Assembly (NCBI GenBank): GCA_028023455.1
Contig: JAQFVV010012496.1
Coordinates: 870,001-934,000, forward strand
DNA length: 64,000 nt
From: Epiperipatus broadwayi
Taxonomy: Eukaryota; Onychophora; Udeonychophora; Euonychophora; Peripatidae
Direction of reading: 5' to 3'
Shown: piece by piece, positions 48,520 through 59,149 of the stretch
Numbering within the stretch: the stretch's first letter is position 1
Layout of the letters: the number at the start of each line of letters is the position of its first letter
The notes under the pieces: generated by a model
What the model saw: only the letters and a program-made list of their open reading frames with translations
Database searches by the model: none
Told to the model about the DNA's origin: nothing
Position numbers and translations under genes: made by a program

Positions 48520-49475
48520 TAAAAAAGTTTATGTTTACTATTAATTTATAAATTATTTTATTTTTCTTTAAGGCCCTAAAGGAATCAAACAGGGAAAATT
48601 CCTAATATCCATTTCATGTATTATCATTGCAGCTGTTATTACTATTTGATTATTTACATAGGAACAAACATAAATGGTCTGCTAATTAGCATGCATAAAC
48701 CACTGTGATGAATTACTGATGGTGTATAAGTTTAAGATCAAAAAATACTACGATCTTTCTTCTCAGTTTTTGGAAGTTCTTAGTTGAAATATTAGTTGAA
48801 TTGTGTTTAAGACAGAATGAATATGTGTGTGAATGAACTATTTAAAATAAATATTTACAATCCTAACAGACAAAACTAAATTATAGTCTTTATTCCTAGG
48901 AGATTGTAAAGACATTAGTCAATGCATAAGTTGATATCCAATGATGGAGGATGCTAAAAATTCCCTAAGTATAAATCAAGAATGCCATATTCCAGTGAAG
49001 GAATATTGGATATAGTGGATAAAAAACTGTCTAATATTAAATAGAATTTTGTGAACATTGTGAAGATAAAAGAAAAGATAAGACAACTGATTTAAATTTG
49101 GACATATAAAGACACTAGCATTGGAATCACAAGTTGTGTAGGATTCAGTATAAATAAAATATGGAAAATCAGCATTGTGAAGATTGATGATATATCTGAC
49201 AAAATGGAAAGATCTCCTATTCAAATATATAAATAGTTCAGTTTATGCTCCAATATGTTCTCATTGTGATGAAGAAGTAGAGGGTTTTTATATAGATGTA
49301 CAAAACGATTTTGTCCAGATGAAGCAATATTTTAAAATTGTCATGAATAATTAGAATTAGTAAATAATTAGAAAATGAAGTGTTGTAGGTAAATTTATTA
49401 TGGTCTCAGAAATGAGGGAGGACACAAACTTGTCAATTCCTGAAGGTTAGTGGTGATGGTGTGTTGGGATAATAT
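48520..49475. other. Mostly unassigned; possible RT relic at 49225-49320
   Basis: Plus-strand translation near 49210-49300 reads KDLLFKYINSSVYAPICSHC and DEEVEGF, reminiscent of the C-x2-C knuckle after some RT domains. Too little remains to be sure. Confidence 0.25.
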
Positions 49476-49479
49476 GCTG

Positions 49480-49990
49480 TACCATTTCCATCATCTACCA
49501 TTAAATGTTGAATGTCTAGAAAATGTTAAACTTTATTTAAACTCTGAAATACAAACAATGTGTTAATAATAACACACAAATAGACACCACTGACTAGTAA
49601 TTGCACAATGTTTTGAGTAGTATTATTCTCCACACTTTTTCAGATGTTGTTGGCCTAACCAGTGATAACATGAACATAGAAGTCAAACTCACATCTTTAG
49701 ATTTTGAATATTGAATTTTAAAGAAATTCTTTAACCAACACCTTAAAATTTGATATTCAAGAATCTAAAGATATGAGTTTGTCTCCTGTGCTTCTATTTT
49801 CACTAATCTGGCAAACCACCTCTGAAGAAGAGTGGAGAATAATGAGAATATTACTATTTGAGACATTGTGCAATGCACTAACCTGATCTCTATTTGTATG
49901 TTATTACTAACAGTTATTTGTATTTGAAAAGTTTAAATAAAGTTTAAAATTTTTCAGACATTTAACATTTAATGGTAGATGATGGAAAAT
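49480..49990. repeat. T2 SINE inverted dimer
   Basis: Minus arm 49480-49735 and plus arm 49735-49990 meet at their tRNA-like heads (ttcaaaatattga/aatttgatattcaag). Both carry the cag/ctg-aagaagagtgg segment and end in tagatgatggaaa. Confidence 0.8.
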
Positions 49991-50157
49991 AATCCAACAT
50001 ATTATCACAACAAACTTGTAAAGCATACAAAAAAGAAAAATATATAACTTCTTGTTTTGAGAAAAATGTTAAATAGAAATGGATATCAAAATTTTAACTA
50101 AATATATATTTCTAGATTGTAATGTTCATAATAGATTCGACCCAAGAAGTTATTATG

Positions 50158-50345
50158 GAACCACTAAACATCACACGATCATTATTCTTTATGCTCACAC
50201 AAGCTGTTTACACAGAGGCAAAACTCTTCATACAATAGTGTCACTCAGTGCAAGACACAATAATGCACAAACCTTCCTGCATCCATTGATTACTCTGGCT
50301 TACACTGAGTGGTGCTACTGTATGGAGAGTTTTGCCTCTGTGTAA
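50158..50345. repeat. A7: short family A foldback
   Basis: cactaaacatcacacgatca leads in; cagaggcaaaactcttcata and tatggagagttttgcctctg form inverted ends. The ribozyme is deleted. An open frame across it is incidental. Confidence 0.75.
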
Positions 50346-51061
50346 GTTATTAAAAATTAATAATATGTATGATATGTGTTAATTCAAAATTAGAGAGATG
50401 AAAACTATTAAGAAATTAATAGTTGACATTCTAGCACTCAATTGAATTTAAATTAAAACTTGCAAATTATTTCAAAATATTAATACACTTTGAGAATGTC
50501 TCAGACATAGCAAAATCTTTAAGAAAATAACTGATATTCTATTAAGGACTTTAGGAAAAATAATTGGTACAAAAAGAAGGAAAGTATCAAAATAGAAGAA
50601 GGAATATAAAATTTTTAAAAATACTCCATTAAAAAGAATAGAATATCTAGAGTTTTGTAAAATGGTATGAAAAAGTGTTAATAATGCTCTCAGAAAATAT
50701 AATTATAAATTAGCAAGGACATTATAGAAAAGAATAAATGTCTCAAATGCGTAAAACATTTTAATATTGGAAAATTATTTCAGTAAGAAAAAAAAAGATG
50801 GAACTAATATTAAAAGAAGCGATATCATGAAATATGTTGATCAGTTCTGTGAAGATTACATCTTCTAAATTGGCAAGTATTTTAAATGAAGATGTGAGAT
50901 ATGCAATTAAATTTGTAAAGAAAGGTAAAGCTTCACTAAATGGTGGAATTATTATCAATATTTTAAAAGAAGGTGAAGAAATAGAAAAATGTTGGAAAAA
51001 CTATACACCAAAGATTAAACAATGAAGATGTATCAAATAATTGGGACAATGCAATATTTAC

Positions 51062-52033
51062 ATTTAATAAAAAGGAAACCAAGTAATACATCATGTGACT
51101 TAATTTAATAAACTTGTATTATAAATGTAATATAATGAGTGTGTTAATAGCTCTAAACAAGCTTTTCTTGATAAATGCTGCAAGTGAAAGCATTTAAAAT
51201 CTCTATCTAGACTTATCCCTGTGCCCAAACCAGTTTCGAGCTAATGGCTCTCATCAGTGATGCACTAGGACATTTAGATACTAGATCTAAAATATAAACT
51301 CAAGCCGAGCATTTGTTGAATACTTAACTATTATGTAGAAAATCTGAACTTTTCAGACTTCTGTACATCTTCAAATCCAGCTATGTAACTTAAATAGCCA
51401 CATAGGATAGCCTTAGCAATATAACATCACCAACAACCTTAAAAGCCAAACAATAATAGTAAGAAAACCAAGTCATATATCATGTGACTTTATTAGCTTG
51501 TATTTACAAATATAACTGGAATAATTCTTGGTAGAGATTTTAAATGCTTTCTCTTGTGGCATTTAAAAAAAGGCTTGTTTGAAGCTATTAGCATGCTCGT
51601 TATATTACATTTGTAAATACAAGCTAATAAAGTCACATGATATACGTTTTAGTTTCCTTACTATTATAGTTTGGCTTTTAAAGCTTTGGCAATGTCAAAT
51701 TGCTAAGGCTATTAATATATGACGTATCTGAATTTAGTTCAGTCCCATGTGGCTATTTAAATTAGATAGCTGGATTTGAAGAAATATGGATGTTTGAAAA
51801 TTTCAGATTTTCTACTTAATAGTTAAGTATTAGATAAATGCTGGGCTTAAATTTGCATTTTAGATCTAGTGTCTGAATGTTATAGAACCTCACTGATGAA
51901 AGCCATTAGCTTGAAACCAGTTTGGGGATGGGAATAATTCTAGATAAAGGTTTTGAATGTATACTCTCGTGCCATTTATTGAAAAAGGCTTGTTTATACC
52001 TATTAGCAGACACATTATATTATATTTAATAAA
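51062..52033. repeat. B2: family B inverted dimer with 10-bp TSD
   Basis: atttaataaa flanks the insert (51062-51071 and 52024-52033) inside the R7 coding sequence. The minus half is about 51072-51528 and the plus part about 51529-52023. The centre starts with the post-ribozyme segment (tggaataattcttggtagag), so the plus part is itself more than one unit: tail, then body, ribozyme and tail again. Confidence 0.87.
51888..51927 (+). ncRNA. Family B hammerhead ribozyme, core intact
   Basis: CTGATGA (51893-51899), stem II AAGC/GCTT (51900-51903 with 51909-51912) around CATTA, GAAA (51913-51916), A51916 with T51921, C917/G920 inner pair of a two-pair stem III, H17 = T51922. Stem I CCTCA (51888-51892) pairs with TGGGG (51923-51927) with one T·G. 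GUU is a permitted but usually slower cleavage triplet. Confidence 0.75.
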
Positions 52034-52415
52034 GGGGATAAGATGTTAGAAATATACCTTGTTTTCTATAAGTTCTATACAAATTTTATTTACACCAAAA
52101 TTTGGATTTTAACCAACCAACTGGATTTAAAAGTGGATTTAGCACAGTGGTGCTATAATGTGTTGTCATTATGCTTTGGATTTTTAGATTCTAAAAATGG
52201 CATTTGACCCTATATGCAAATCACTGAATCATAAAAATCCAGGATATTGTTATATTCTAAAAAATATTTAGCAAAATAGAAGATCAATAATTAGATTATG
52301 TACTGATACTAGGAAACATAAACTTAAGAAGAGTATACAACACAATACTTTTATATCTCTAAAACATTTTACAGCAGTTTTTGAAGTATTTTGTAGATTA
52401 AAATGGAAATCTAAG

Positions 52416-52747
52416 GGAACAAAAGTAAAATAAGCACTCTTTCTTATTGCATTGTCAATGTATACCATATAATACTAAATTGTCCATGCACTTAACTACT
52501 GTTACACAATGCTTTATTTACCTGCCTTTTTTACAATTTACAGTTTTGATTGCCCCAGCAATCTTCTTCAGAACTTTATATCTCCTAGCCTCAATTGCTA
52601 AATTCAAATTTATTTTTAAAATTTTAATTTAGCAGTTGAGGCTAGGAGATATAAAGTTCTGAAGAAGATTGCTGGGGCAATCGAAATTGTAAACTGTAAA
52701 AAAGGGTGGTAGTGTACAGACAATTTAGTATTATATGGAACAAAAGT
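52416..52747. repeat. G1: palindrome with 11-bp TSD
   Basis: ggaacaaaagt at 52416-52426 and 52737-52747 flanks an inverted repeat with ~135-bp arms centred near 52610 (ctcctagcctcaattgct / agcagttgaggctaggag). The plus arm contains CTGAAGA-A-GATTGC-TGGG-GCAATC-GAAA at 52659-52687, hammerhead-like but with one extra A before stem II. A single-arm relative is at 57.54-57.67 kb. Confidence 0.85.
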
Positions 52748-52900
52748 GAAGATTATTTAAGTCATTTTTGCAACTATATGTTTGGTGTTTTGCAAATAAT
52801 GTAAGAATTAACAAGTAGGACTAAAGAAAATACTAAAAAGTCTAAGGTTTAAAGGATTTTATCAAAAGCAGAAAATAAAGATTGATAATCACGAATTACA

Positions 52901-52998
52901 GTGTTGGTGGTCAAGAGGTTAGCACAGCGGCCTTACAAGCAGTTGTCCCAGGTTAGCGGGTTCGCTTCCTGGCCAATGCTGTGACACATGAAAAAAAA
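52901..52998 (+). repeat. S5: tRNA-like SINE
   Basis: gtgttggtggtcaagaggtt, ggccttacaagcag, ggttagcgggttcgcttcct, gtgacacatg plus A-tail. Flanking aattaca / aactaca give only a short imperfect TSD. Sits in the R7 sequence just before tacaaatacttt. Confidence 0.85.
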
Positions 52999-53469
52999 AA
53001 CTACAAATACTTTAATTAGATTATTACTAATGGAATTTATTAGTTGTTAATTTTAAATCTGAGACTTAGATACTTAATAGAAGAAAAATAGATCTTTCAG
53101 ACTGTGTGTGTTAGGGAATAACAAGAAGAGATTGAAAATGAAATACATAAGTAAGAGAACAATCGGGTATCATTGAAAAAATTAAAAGATTGATGTGGAG
53201 CTGGACTAGAAGACATAATAAGTAAAGTTAAAGTTTTAAATTTGATCTTAAGGGATTGCAAAGGATTTAAAAAAAAAACCACACATAAGATGGATGGATA
53301 AAATAAGAGATGTTGTTCTGTGTAATGTGGAGAAGAGAAACCATAAATTAGAGAAACTAGATTAAACTTGGAAAAATCTTCATCCTACAGTTGAATAATA
53401 TATGTAGAGACAAGCAGTACCCTTGCATGACTAATAATGAAAAGTTTTATTGCATATATTATTGCTGCC

Positions 53470-54060
53470 CATCCTTGCATATGTATTAAATGGATTATGT
53501 CCTGTACATGTGGGGTTCAGATTGACCTTAGGTCAACATGGGTGTGACAAGAATCTCAGCCTCATGGTGGCCTTTGAGCATTCCATCATCAGATTTTCAA
53601 TTGGATGGACGGTTGAAGAGTTGGAGTGTGGAGTATATTGAAGCCTGTCCATTAAAGTATGAGGATTGTCTATCTTAATATATATCTGAGCACTTATAGT
53701 ATATATGTGTAGAGAATGTAATTATAAATTTATTTAAACGTACAATGATTACGTAGGTAATATTCATTAAGGCTGTAGCCTCAAGCACATGCATATAAAA
53801 TGCGATAGTAGGGACCTCTACAGGTCTTAAATCACAAGCTTACTCTTTGGAAGATAATCTGGACCAACTGATGATTGCTGGTTTAGCATGAAATACGAAT
53901 ATTGGTGATTATTTATCTTTTCAACATATATGGGTTTAGGTGTATCAGTGTTATTAGATAGAGTGGAGAGTGGTGGGTCGTGTGAAAGTCTGTGCTCATA
54001 TACCCTATATATTACATATATATAGACACAGGTATATAATAAGCCTGTGTTTCAGTTCTT
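53470..54060 (+). repeat. Family C copy containing a D unit
   Basis: C unit from about 53470 (tgcatatgtattaaatggat) to 54060 (aagcctgtgtttcag), split by D-type sequence at about 53713-53852. Its ribozyme (53856-53910) has CTGATGA, GAAA, stem I ACCAA/TTGGT and outer AATC/GATT, but a T·T next to the core in stem II. Confidence 0.78.
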
Positions 54061-55180
54061 ACACATATTATTATAAATTGATACTAATATGTAATAGCAA
54101 GTAGTGATTAAAATTGATAAAATTTTACATATAGAAAAGTGTACAGTTGTTCTTACATATATATATATATATTTCTTTTAATGTTTTTAATTTAAAATAT
54201 CAAAAATATAAGAAATTTTATAATCTTTATTTTTTAATTCTTTTTTGACAATTTATTACTTTATAGAATTATAATTAAAAATGAACTTAATTGAAATGAT
54301 AATAATTTTAGATTTCTAATTTTATTTTACATTGCATATTTCTTTGTTTTAAAATAAGAATAAAATAATTCTTATTAACATGTTTTTGTTTATTCGTAAA
54401 AGATAAACTATATTCAGATTTGTTAAGGTTAAATTTTAATTTTTCTATTTTTCCAGTTGAAAATGTTATGATTTGTTTTCCATTAAATAATAGTCTTATC
54501 TTTATAAATTATATAAACTTGAAAGACATAATCATAATTTTAATTAAAAGTTGCATTCTGGGAAAATTAAAATAAACATATATATGAGATTTCTTTTTTT
54601 TTCTTCTCAAATTTATTCGGGTTTAGAGATATGCTTGTGTTTTTTAATAAGAAGATATATTTATTTAGCTATCAACTGACAATTTCATAGCCTATCTTGG
54701 AATTCCTGAGGAAAATCAATGCTTATTGTAATTTGCACCTGTCTAGATCCATTTCTATAATTCACCTATTCTCCAACCATGAATTACCATGCCCAGATAT
54801 CAATAAGTATTTCCTTTTTATTAATATGCTTTGATTTTTGTCTTAATATAATTTTTACCAGCGTAAAAAGTTTGATGTTAATTTTGGTCGTTAGTCCAAA
54901 CAAACTTCAAGATATGGTCATCTGAAACAAAAGTTATGAAGTCAACCTTTAAATTCAATTTTCACCAGAAATTTAACTATAAATTCTTTTATTCATTCAA
55001 AGATGTTTCCAAGATCAAAGTCAATGATGGAAAGTAAATCAAATACTGCCCTTTATTTTTATATGAAATAAAACAATATTGAAGTAACCGGAGACATTAA
55101 CAATTAAAATAAGTTCATTGTTATATTTAATAGAGCTAATATAATTTTTATTTATTCAGACTATTTCTGTATTAATCCAC
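54061..55180. other. Intronic, nothing recognised
   Basis: 1.1 kb of AT-rich sequence, no gene or family identified. Confidence 0.45.
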
Positions 55181-55184
55181 TAAA

Positions 55185-55970
55185 CATCACATGATCACCA
55201 TTCTTTATGCTTACACAAGCTGTTTACTCAGTGGTAAACTCTCTATACAGTAGCACCATTCAGTGCAAGACAGAGTAATCAGTGGATGCAGGAAGGTTTT
55301 TGCATAAAATTTCTATCTAATGCTTACTCATCTAATATCCCCAGACTAGTTTCTAGCTTGTGGCTTTCATCAGTGAGGAGTCTTAGCTCTGAAAGTACTG
55401 CACCTAGATCTTGCAACTCTCCAGCAACCATCTTTTGCCTTATTAGCATCCATTGATTACTCTGGCTTATACTAAGTGGTGCTACTGTATGGATAGTTTT
55501 GCCTCTGTTTAAGCAGCTTATGTAAGCATAAAAAATGTTGATCATGTGATGTTTAGTGGTTTAATACCAATCCTGCCTGATAGGATTATGGTGGCTGTGG
55601 TTATTAAAGAATCAAAAACACCAAAATGTATGGATGCTGTACTGAGTTCAGATTTATACAACTATTCAAGCTAATGAGCTTGAATTGCAAACATTATTGT
55701 GTTTTTGTTTTGGACTCAAAGCTTTATAGTCAACTAATATGATAAAAGGTGATTACTGGATGATGGCATTGGATCCTAGGATATAGGTGCAGTGCTCTCA
55801 GATCCAAGGATCCTCACTCAAAAAAGCCACAAGCTAGAAATTAGTTGGAATATTAGATTAGTAGGCATAAGATAGGGATTTTATGCAAAAACCTTCCTGC
55901 ACCCATTGATTACTCTGGCTTGCAATGTGGCACTACTGCATGGAGATTTTGCCTCTGTGTAAATTTTATG
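55185..55970. repeat. A8/A9: inverted family A copies
   Basis: A8 (55185-55555) has matching inverted ends (cactaaacatcacatgatca…tgatcatgtgatgtttagtg) and a minus ribozyme. A9 continues on the plus strand to 55970 with tagtggtttaataccaatcc, ctgagttcagatttat and a broken ribozyme (CTCAAAA). Confidence 0.82.
55332..55386 (-). ncRNA. Family A hammerhead ribozyme with compensatory stem change
   Basis: Minus strand: CTGATGA (55373-55367), stem II AGC/GCT plus an A·A next to the core, loop CACAA, GAAA (55353-55350), GTC site with H17 C at 55344. Stem I TCCTCA/TGGGGA as in the 38.6 kb copy. The distal stem is CTAA (55386-55383) with TTAG (55335-55332), where the 38.6 kb copy has CCAA/TTGG: a C-G pair has become T-A on both sides. 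Confidence 0.78.
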
Positions 55971-56337
55971 TAGCAAGTAGTATTTAATCATTATAAACAG
56001 ATATATAGTTTATTAATTAATTGTCATGTTAATATTTGTCTAATGAAATATTTTTCATACATGCATAAAAAATGAATCAATTCAATTTAGTTTGATAAAT
56101 GTATTATACATACCTAAATTTATGATATCCCTGTTGAATGACTTTTCCAAATACTATAATAAAGCTAAGAATAAACATCTGAAATGGTTAAGCTAGTATT
56201 TTATGGCTTTCTATTTTGGATATGGTCACGCTCATGATTAAAGAAAAATTGTTTAAAGTTTTAAAATGGGGTATGGATTCCATTCCATTAATATATCTTT
56301 GTTATATTAATTTCATTGTATAATACTTTTAACACAG

Positions 56338-57060
56338 TAGCAGCTCTCTCCATACAGTAGTGTCATCTAGTGCCAGCCATAGTAATCAATAGGTGCTAAA
56401 AAGTTTATGCATTAAAATTCCTATCTAGTGCCTACTCATGCTATTCCCAGACTAGTTTCTACAATATGGCTTTTATCCATGAGAAGTCTTGGATCTAAGA
56501 GCACTGCAACATGATCTTTGAATCTAATGTAACTCAAGCAATCACTGTTTACCTTTTTAGTTAACAATAATAAAAACAACAACACAATAGTGTTTTCAAT
56601 CCAAACTCATTCACTTGTATATTAATAGAGATCTGAATCCAGTTCAGTATCTATACATTTTGGTATCTTTGTTTTTTTAATAACCAAGTCACCATCATTC
56701 TTTGACCAAGATTGTTATTAAATCACTAAACATCACATGATCACCATTTCTTATGCTACACAATCTGTTAAAACAGTAGCAAGCAAATGAGCTTGGATTG
56801 AAAATGTATAGTGTTTTCATCTTGGCTCCTAGCTTTATAGTTAACCAATAAGTAAAAGGTGGCTGGTAGACGGTTGCATTAGAGACAAATAACTAGGTGC
56901 ACTGCTCTCAGTTCCAAAGCTCCTTACTGATGAATACCACAAGATAGTAATTTTGATGCACAAATCTTCTAGCATCCATTAATTATCATGGCTTCCACTG
57001 GATGACACTACTGTATGGAGAGCTTGTTTAACATAAAAAATGATAATCAGGTGATGTTTT
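56338..57060. repeat. A10/A11: family A minus then plus copies
   Basis: Minus unit 56338-56780 with most landmarks in reverse, including the lead-in cactaaacatcacatgatca. Then a plus partial unit to 57060 with CTGATGA but no GAAA. Both ribozymes dead. Confidence 0.75.
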
Positions 57061-57539
57061 AGTGGTATATTTTTATTGTGAATAATTCCCTCTACGTTTT
57101 AATATATATTTATTATATTTTTTAAGAATTTGTAATTTGCCAGTTAATTAAATGTTGTTGTATTTGTACAAGTTTGTTAGTGTTTTTTGTCTGTCAATAT
57201 AATTTTATTCCAAATGCCTAATTGATCACATGGAAATTTATTGCATGCTCTGAATTCAAATTTCGAAGTGTGAATAGTACCCTACATATATGGCCTGCTA
57301 CTTTACTGTACACTGGTCAGCACATTATATAATATCTCTATAAATAAAAATAAAGTCAGTGATATTAATGATAAAGATTTTTGGAATTACCAAAATGAAG
57401 AGTCCTATTAAGTATGATTGCCTAAAAAGTTCACAATAAATTACTAAAAACATTATGAATTTGTAATAGCATTATGCATAAAGACACACTAATGTGTGGC
57501 TAGAGCTAAATCTTAACTAAGACCTAATATATACCATTT
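57061..57539. other. Intronic, nothing recognised
   Basis: AT-rich. Confidence 0.4.
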
Positions 57540-57670
57540 TGATATATCATATAATGTTCAATTAACCAAACACATTATTACTTTTATAATGCTTTATTAT
57601 GCTTTCCTGCAGTTTACAGGTTCGACTGCCCCAGCAATCTTCTTCAGAACATTATGTCTCCTAATCCATA
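57540..57670 (-). repeat. G2: single arm of family G
   Basis: Minus strand reads ttctgaagaagattgctggg, gcagtcgaacctgtaaactg, i.e. the same hammerhead-like arrangement with GAAC. Confidence 0.7.
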
Positions 57671-57784
57671 TGAAGGAGAATTGCACAAATTGAAATAACT
57701 ATACACTATTTAAATAAAAAAAATGGAAAGACATTTGTGTTAAAGAATAATATTGTAATGTAAAATTTCAATACACAACTTTCA

Positions 57785-58172
57785 TCCAAGATAGGGATTC
57801 AGGAAGGTTTGTGCATAAAATCCCTATCTAGTGCCGGTTCATCCAATATCTCCAGTCTAGTTTCTAGATTGTGGCTTTAAGCCTTCCAATACAGAGTAAA
57901 TGAGCTCAGATTGATAGTATTACTGTGTTTATATTGTGAATTCATAGTTTATAGTTAAAAAAAGTAAAAAGGTAGTTGCTGGGTTGCATTAGATCCTAAG
58001 TTCTAGATGCAATGCTCTTAGATCTAAGGCTTCTCACTGATAAAAGCTAAGCTAGAAATTAGTCTGGGTATATTGGATGACCAGGCACTAGATACAAATT
58101 TTATGCACAAATATTTTTGCATCCATTGATTACTATAGCTTGCCATAGATGGCACTACTGTATGTAGAGTTT
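57785..58172. repeat. A12: rearranged family A copy, joined to N5
   Basis: Minus fragment to about 57885, then a plus unit with CTGATAA, GAAA and a GUC site, ending ctgtatgtagagttt at 58172. N5 starts at the next bases. Confidence 0.75.
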
Positions 58173-58950
58173 ATGGATAATAAAAGAATAGCTAAAATAG
58201 TATTTAATTGGGTTATGAGTAAAGGGCAGGTAACAAGATGGGTGAGAAAGGTAATGTGGTATGCAAAAGATTTGGATTAAGAATTTATATCAGTATATTT
58301 GTACAAAAGATGGGATGATTGTGTTAAGAGAATTGTTGAGTATTGTAGTAGTAAGGAATGGGATAAAAGAATAGATTTATTAATAAAGAATAGGGAGTTA
58401 GAGAGATGGAGAAATAGTATGGAGAGTAAAAAGAGTTTAATTATATATAGAAATAAACAGAATATTAGGTGTGAGTTAATATATGATAATAGTAAGGAAA
58501 GTAGTTTATTATTTAAGGCTCGAACGGATCTTTAGCTACAAGAGAATATATATGTAAATGGAAAAAATGGGTGATTTATTTTGTAAATTATGTAAAGAAG
58601 GAATAGAAAATATTACGCATTTGTTAACTGAATGTAAATGCTTGAAAACAGAAAGGGTACATATAATGAAGTTATGGAAGAATAAATATGAAAAAAGTGA
58701 TTATACAGAAAGTGAATTATTGGTTTTTATGCTGGGTTTGGGAAAAGATAAAGGGGATTTAGATATAAAGGTTATAGAGTTGACAAAGATTATGTTGTGG
58801 AAATGGGATTGAGCAGAATATGGGGAAATTTAGACTGGGGAATGTAAAATTAAGTAGCTAACAAGTTTTTCTTGGTATAATTGCTGAGAGATTCTTGACT
58901 TCGTTTAAGGAGTAGCTACAGTGCATCACATCACATTACTGGGTTAACAG
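58173..58950 (+). pseudogene. N5: best-preserved non-LTR C-terminal copy
   Basis: Frames 58299-58535 and 58558-58812 read YLYKRWDDCVKRIVEYCSSK, RELERWRNSMESKK, CELIYDNSKESSLLFKARTD, then CKLCKEGIENITHLLTECKC and LWKNKYEKSDY. A stop between RTDL and the ENIYVNGK segment and another just upstream (GATTTGGATTAAG) break it. The cysteine/histidine cluster C-x2-C-x8-H-x4-C is intact. 3' end cagtgcatcacatcacatta. Confidence 0.85.
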
Positions 58951-59149
58951 CTTGCGTAATCAAAGAAAATGATGGTCATGTATTAACAGTGTTAAGAATT
59001 CATCCATCCATCCATCCAAAAACATTTAGGACAATTTTATTGAAATTATTTTGAAAATTAAAAAATAGTAACTAAGTAAATAATTATTTTAGAATTGCTC
59101 AATCGTATTAATATGTCTATTGATAGAGAAAAACTACAAGCGTTTAAAA

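Larger units (their letters stand above)
50560..53400 (+). pseudogene. R7: long RTE-type relic broken by three insertions
   Basis: The upstream part (50834-51025) reads EDVRYAIKFVKKGKAS and IINILKEGEEIEK, the N-terminal RT segment (E-V-x-A-I-x-x-L-K-x-G-K-A…) of RTE-type proteins. RT resumes at 52030 (QLDLKVDLA; later ILLYSKKYL and KTFYSSF, all shifted), continues at 52745 (DYLSHF-like) and ends near 53400 with the 3' part. It is interrupted by B2 (51072-52023), G1 (52427-52736) and S5 (52901-52998). Numerous stops; no function. Confidence 0.8.

Noticed and set aside
56930-56980. Functional hammerhead at the A11 copy
   Set aside because: CTGATGA is present, but GAAA and stem III are lost, as in most A copies.
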